Positions 4,901 through 7,569 of a DNA stretch of 7,569 nucleotides are shown here, piece after piece; the first letter of the stretch is position 1; every line of letters begins with the position of its first letter. Origin of the DNA: Bdellovibrio sp. (GTDB lineage Bacteria > Bdellovibrionota > UBA1018). The notes under the pieces were generated by a model that saw nothing but the letters and a program-made list of their open reading frames with translations, was not told where the DNA came from and did no database searches. Both the position numbers and the translations under genes were made by a program. The DNA lies in contig JACRAO010000213.1 of the NCBI GenBank assembly GCA_016213345.1, forward strand, positions 1-7,569, read 5' to 3'.

Positions 4901-5746
4901 ATGAAAAATAAAATATTTTTGGGCTTGCTGGTACTCGGTTTTGCGATTGTTTGGACTCCAGGCTATTCTGACACTCAAACAACTACAGCCGCAACTTCTG
5001 AGGCCAAAGCACCAAGTATTAAAGACACAATGAGCATTACATATGTAAATCAGTTTTTTGGTCCAGCCGTTACTGATCCATTTTCTGGCATGCAGCCTGA
5101 TGTAAATTTGGGCCGAGGTTCACAAGATGCTCCACTAGGACTAACCAACTGGCTTGGAATAGCATTCAAGCTTAATCAGTATCCCAATATTGCATTAGAA
5201 CCTGTTATTAAATTTGAGCTTTTACCAGTTGGAGAACATGATTTCACAATGAAAGATCCGTATTTAAAATTAAAACATACAAAACTAGTAAATATAGGGA
5301 ATTTCAATTTATATGCTGATTTGAGATTAGTCCCAGGTGTTACAACTGCTTCTAGAACTAAGAACTTAGTGGGATCAGTCATTTCTAAACAAGTCGCTTC
5401 TTATGATATTCCAGATACAAAGTTTTGTATAAGTTCAACAACAGTTGTAGTAGCAAGTTTTTACAGTGGATACGCAGTTGGAAAACCTGACCTCATTGTA
5501 GACGTAAGTCCAAATGTATCTTATAGTCTTCTTCCAAATTTGAGAGTGGATTTATCTTATGCCTTAGAAACTGCACATGTTAGGGGTGCCACTTTTAGCA
5601 ATCAAGACATCACGCTTGATTCAGGCATTACTTGGGATATTACGCCAACCGTTCAATTTCAGCCATATTTAGACTTTAAATTAAACAAGAGAGTAGCTTT
5701 AGACACTACTACTGTTGGCTTCTTCTTCACAGCTAAGCTGCTTTAA
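4901..5746 (+). CDS. Predicted exported, beta-rich (possibly outer-membrane) protein of unknown function
   Basis: I do not recognise a named family. The 281-residue product begins with a classical signal peptide: basic KNK, a hydrophobic stretch at about residues 5-18 (IFLGLLVLGFAIVW), then TPGYSD with likely Sec cleavage near residue 23. A Thr/Ala/Ser-rich linker (25-38) follows. The rest alternates polar and hydrophobic residues in short segments such as LGIAFKL, ALEPVIKFEL, FNLYADLRLV, NVSYSLL, LRVDLSYAL, VQFQPYLDFKL and VGFFFTAKLL. This pattern suggests an outer-membrane beta-barrel or a periplasmic beta protein. The C-terminus is Leu rather than the typical barrel Phe, though aromatic residues lie just before it. 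It has one Cys in the mature part (C176) and no lipobox. A strong Shine-Dalgarno (AAAGGGAG) fixes the start. The gene stands alone, with its own candidate promoter, long leader and strong terminator, as expected for an abundant envelope protein. The barrel assignment is inference. Confidence 0.85.
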   Translation: MKNKIFLGLLVLGFAIVWTPGYSDTQTTTAATSEAKAPSIKDTMSITYVNQFFGPAVTDPFSGMQPDVNLGRGSQDAPLGLTNWLGIAFKLNQYPNIALEPVIKFELLPVGEHDFTMKDPYLKLKHTKLVNIGNFNLYADLRLVPGVTTASRTKNLVGSVISKQVASYDIPDTKFCISSTTVVVASFYSGYAVGKPDLIVDVSPNVSYSLLPNLRVDLSYALETAHVRGATFSNQDITLDSGITWDITPTVQFQPYLDFKLNKRVALDTTTVGFFFTAKLL

Positions 5747-5757
5747 TTCTTAAAACT

Positions 5758-5780
5758 AATAAAGCTTTAAGCTTTTTATT
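5758..5780 (+). terminator. AT-rich hairpin before the main terminator
   Basis: AATAAAGCT (5758-5766) can pair with AGCTTTTTATT (5770-5780) around a 3-nt loop, with a 2-nt bulge in the T-run. It lies 12 nt after the stop codon and just ahead of the stronger stem at 5785, so it may act as an accessory terminator or a 3' processing site. Confidence 0.35.
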
Positions 5781-5784
5781 ATAT

Positions 5785-5820
5785 AGCGCCAGTTTTCACA
5801 CGAAAGCTGGCGCTTTTTTA
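5785..5820 (+). terminator. Strong Rho-independent terminator of the exported-protein gene
   Basis: AGCGCCAG (5785-5792) pairs perfectly with CTGGCGCT (5807-5814). The stem extends inward through TTTTC/GAAAG (one G-U pair) to an ACAC loop, 13 pairs in all. A run of six T (5814-5819) follows. This GC-rich stem in an AT-rich context is the clearest intrinsic terminator in the window. Confidence 0.93.
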
Positions 5821-5824
5821 TTAT

Positions 5825-5853
5825 TTGTGCATATTCCAAACTTCTTATAAAAT
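5825..5853 (+). promoter_or_regulatory. Candidate promoter for the GYF-protein/tmk unit
   Basis: TAAAAT (5848-5853, 5/6 match) lies 17 nt after TTGTGC (5825-5830, 3/6 match); TATAAA (5846-5851) is an alternative -10. Either way transcription would start within a few bases of the ATG at 5862, so the mRNA would be leaderless or nearly so. The preceding terminator implies that a new promoter is needed here. Confidence 0.38.
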
Positions 5854-5861
5854 AAGATAGT

Positions 5862-6776
5862 ATGCAACTTAACCCAAAAGCAGCGGAGTGGTTTATCAAA
5901 ATAGGCAACCGCTCAACTGGACCATATACTACTGAAGAAGTTCATGCTCTTTTTAACGCAGGTGATATTCAGCCCTTTCATAAACTAACTTCTACTTCCA
6001 TCAAAAACGAATGGGTAATTGCTAAAGACCTAATCACAGCTTACGAACACTTAAAAGAAGAAGAAAAAAAGCTACAAAAACAAAAAAACTCCACCTCTGA
6101 AAATATAACACATCCACAATTTAAGGCCCCGCACAGACCAGTAGACATTGATAAGGTGCGCGAATTGAAACCAAAATTCGAACCTGGTTATGATGCCACC
6201 CTTAGTCTGTTTGATACCTTGCAAGCTGTAAAAGAGAAAAAAATACAAATGAGAGCTACTACACCTCAAAAAGAAGCCGCTCATAAAGGCCTACTTGGTT
6301 TTTTAAATAATTATTTTCCAGCACAAATATGGATGATCTTAGGACTTTGTTTTTGCCTAATCTTGCTTTCACTTGGAGTTATAAAGCTTATAGACAAAAC
6401 ACTAAAACCAATTGCGTCACCAGTGCAGCCGCCAGCACCAGTTCAAATGCCTATAAAAGAAATGCAACCCTATCACCCAAAACCAGTCATAATACCGCAG
6501 CAACCTATAAAACCAATTCCACAGCCGTATCGCCCCCCACAACCAGCTATTATAAAACCACCACCCCCACCAGAAGAACAAAGGCAAGATGACCAGTATC
6601 AAGATCCACGCGACCAGCAAAAAGAATATCCGGAAAATCAATATCCACCAGACCAAAACACTCAACCAGAAAACACACAGAATACTCAACAATATCAACA
6701 ATCCAATCAACCTAATCAACTCAATCAGGGGCAGCCTCCACCAGACCAAAACCAAGGCGGCAATAATCCTTATTGA
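5862..6776 (+). CDS. GYF_2-domain, single-pass membrane protein with a Pro/Gln-rich tail
   Basis: This 304-residue protein has three parts. Residues 10-57 form a GYF_2-type domain (WFIKIGNRSTGPYTTEEVHAL, ending in the NEWVIA segment); the W-x-GPY-EEV pattern is typical, and such domains usually bind Pro-rich peptides. A charged, probably helical linker follows (EEEKKLQKQK near 66-75). One hydrophobic segment (about 154-176, QIWMILGLCFCLILLSLGVI) is a clear transmembrane helix. The remaining 125 residues are disordered and rich in Pro, Gln and Asn, including PPPPP and repeated DQ/NQ/TQ units. With no signal peptide, the GYF domain should be cytoplasmic and the tail periplasmic. There is no Shine-Dalgarno site, and a -10-like box ends 8-10 nt before ATG. 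It precedes tmk by 13 bp, probably in one transcript, though no functional link to nucleotide metabolism is evident. Its role is unknown; assembly or scaffolding is a guess from the domain type. Confidence 0.88.
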   Translation: MQLNPKAAEWFIKIGNRSTGPYTTEEVHALFNAGDIQPFHKLTSTSIKNEWVIAKDLITAYEHLKEEEKKLQKQKNSTSENITHPQFKAPHRPVDIDKVRELKPKFEPGYDATLSLFDTLQAVKEKKIQMRATTPQKEAAHKGLLGFLNNYFPAQIWMILGLCFCLILLSLGVIKLIDKTLKPIASPVQPPAPVQMPIKEMQPYHPKPVIIPQQPIKPIPQPYRPPQPAIIKPPPPPEEQRQDDQYQDPRDQQKEYPENQYPPDQNTQPENTQNTQQYQQSNQPNQLNQGQPPPDQNQGGNNPY

Positions 6777-6789
6777 TTTCTAAAGCAAT

Positions 6790-7428
6790 ATGCGAGATCT
6801 CCTCCAAATGGGGCTTTTCATTACATTCGAAGGCACAGAGGGCACGGGTAAATCAACCCTTATGCGTATGCTTGCTCAAAAATTAACAAAGCACTCCTAT
6901 GCTGTCACACTAACTCGCGAACCAGGTGGCACCAAGCTAGCTGAAAAAATAAGAAAACTCCTCCTTTATGAGTCTATGAATGCCTGGACAGAGCTTTTTT
7001 TATATGAAGCCGCCCGCAGCGAACACGTAGAAAAGAAAATTAAACCTGCCCTACTACAAGGAAAAACCGTACTTTGTGACCGCTTCACAGATTCATCACT
7101 CGCATATCAGGCCTATGCTAGAAAACTACCCTGGAAAACCGTGAAAGCATTAAACCAGCTTGCAACACAAAATCTCAGCCCAGATTTGTGTATATTGCTC
7201 GATCTACCTCCAAAACTTGGACTAAGACGCGCACAAGTACAAACCAGGTTTGAAAAAGAAGGATCTGGATTTCAAGAAAAAGTAAACCAAGGATATATGA
7301 AAATTTTTAAGGAAGAAAAAAACAGATTTTTAAAATTAAATGTCAAAAACAAAACCCCTCAAGAACTTATTAATATAATTATTGGATATTTAAATGACAA
7401 AAAAAAACTTAATATTAACAACAAATGA
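6790..7428 (+). CDS. tmk: Thymidylate kinase (dTMP kinase)
   Basis: The enzyme phosphorylates dTMP to dTDP with ATP, the last specific step in dTTP synthesis. Sequence evidence includes the P-loop GTEGTGKST (residues 15-23), the motif TREPGGT (42-48), the DRFTDSSLAYQAY segment (97-109) that binds dTMP and metal, and the LDLPP...GLRRA segment (137-148) leading into the lid region. The 212-residue length is normal for Tmk. Two ATGs are possible. M1 at 6790 and M7 at 6808 both lack a Shine-Dalgarno site. Homologues usually begin close to FITFEG, which favours M7, while the short gap to the upstream stop allows M1; I keep the longer form. The C-terminus is Lys/Asn-rich and overlaps a 47-codon ORF by 35 nt. 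Many bacteria have holB after tmk, but the downstream ORF here is not holB. Confidence 0.97.
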   Translation: MRDLLQMGLFITFEGTEGTGKSTLMRMLAQKLTKHSYAVTLTREPGGTKLAEKIRKLLLYESMNAWTELFLYEAARSEHVEKKIKPALLQGKTVLCDRFTDSSLAYQAYARKLPWKTVKALNQLATQNLSPDLCILLDLPPKLGLRRAQVQTRFEKEGSGFQEKVNQGYMKIFKEEKNRFLKLNVKNKTPQELINIIIGYLNDKKKLNINNK

Positions 7429-7537
7429 AGAAAAAAGGGTTTTGCCAGTCTCTCCTATTGTTTTGGAGCATCACCTAAAAACGCTAGCCACGCTCATGCA
7501 AAGATGGATGGATAACAAAAAAATTTCTTATAAATGA
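7394..7537 (+). CDS. Small hypothetical protein overlapping the end of tmk (47 codons)
   Basis: I found this ORF by hand. ATG at 7394 opens a 47-codon frame to TGA (7535-7537), overlapping the last 35 nt of tmk in another frame. The product starts MTKKNLILTTNEEKRVLPVS and ends with a helix-prone, mildly amphipathic segment (VLEHHLKTLATLMQRWMD) and a basic tail. No other frame on either strand is open across 7429-7569, so this is the only coding candidate there. No Shine-Dalgarno site precedes the ATG, so translation would depend on coupling to tmk. I do not recognise a family. It could be a real small protein or a chance ORF. Confidence 0.42.
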   Translation: MTKKNLILTTNEEKRVLPVSPIVLEHHLKTLATLMQRWMDNKKISYK

Positions 7538-7553
7538 ATTCCAAAATGCATTT

Positions 7554-7558
7554 AAGGA
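7554..7558 (+). promoter_or_regulatory. Possible ribosome-binding site for a gene starting just beyond the window
   Basis: AAGGA lies 11 nt before the right edge and is followed by an A-rich run, much like the last repeat unit before pnp. No start codon fits inside the window, so the gene it would serve, if any, begins at or just past 7570. Confidence 0.25.
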
Positions 7559-7569
7559 AAAAATAACAG

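Noticed and set aside
6329..6783. Open frames of 64-112 codons in other frames of the GYF gene, on both strands
   Set aside because: They are by-products of the low-complexity Pro/Gln coding sequence (strings of Thr/Lys or Trp/Leu) and match no family.
7534..7566. 10-codon ORF starting at the ATGA that overlaps the stop of the 47-codon ORF
   Set aside because: It is too short and has no Shine-Dalgarno site or protein signature; the ATGA overlap is probably incidental.

Overview
This AT-rich window is mostly bacterial housekeeping genes. The set suggests a Gram-negative bacterium with proteins resembling the old delta-proteobacterial assemblage (Bdellovibrionota, Oligoflexia, Myxococcota or Desulfobacterota relatives). 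The reasons are an RpoH-type sigma factor with an RpoH-box-like segment, the rpsO-pnp pair, an M16 processing-peptidase homologue close by, a GYF_2-domain membrane protein beside tmk, and a predicted exported beta-rich protein. The lineage is inferred from protein character only and could be wrong.

Layout. Positions 1-855 (minus strand) hold the N-terminal 285 residues of an M16 zinc peptidase that runs off the left edge. A 62-bp divergent region follows, with two candidate promoters whose -10 boxes overlap and a 12-bp tandem direct repeat. On the plus strand come an RpoH-family sigma factor (918-1841), rpsO for ribosomal protein S15 (1900-2166) and pnp for polynucleotide phosphorylase (2272-4533). 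The pnp start is preceded by three tandem copies of a Shine-Dalgarno-containing repeat. Its 3' end has a G-rich segment encoding an Arg/Gly-rich tail, then a 125-bp inverted repeat starting inside the stop codon. The 367-bp gap 4534-4900 holds that inverted repeat, a candidate promoter and a structured leader of about 145 nt. The leader precedes a predicted secreted or outer-membrane protein (4901-5746) that ends in a strong intrinsic terminator. A second transcription unit carries a GYF_2-transmembrane-Pro/Gln-rich protein (5862-6776), thymidylate kinase tmk (6790-7428) and an overlapping 47-codon ORF (7394-7537).

How the genes fit together. The sigma factor, S15 and PNPase form a gene-expression block (transcription, translation, RNA decay) in one orientation. 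S15 and PNPase are both known for autogenous control in enterobacteria, and both have structured or repetitive leaders here. The GYF protein and tmk are 13 bp apart and probably share a transcript. Translation starts fall into two classes. rpsO, pnp and the exported-protein gene have clear Shine-Dalgarno sites. The sigma factor and GYF genes have a -10-like box only 10-13 nt before ATG, suggesting leaderless or near-leaderless mRNAs.

I see no defence system, transposase, CRISPR array, tRNA or rRNA. The most interesting content is regulatory: the 125-bp inverted repeat, the repeated ribosome-binding site of pnp, the overlapping divergent promoters and the leader of the exported protein.
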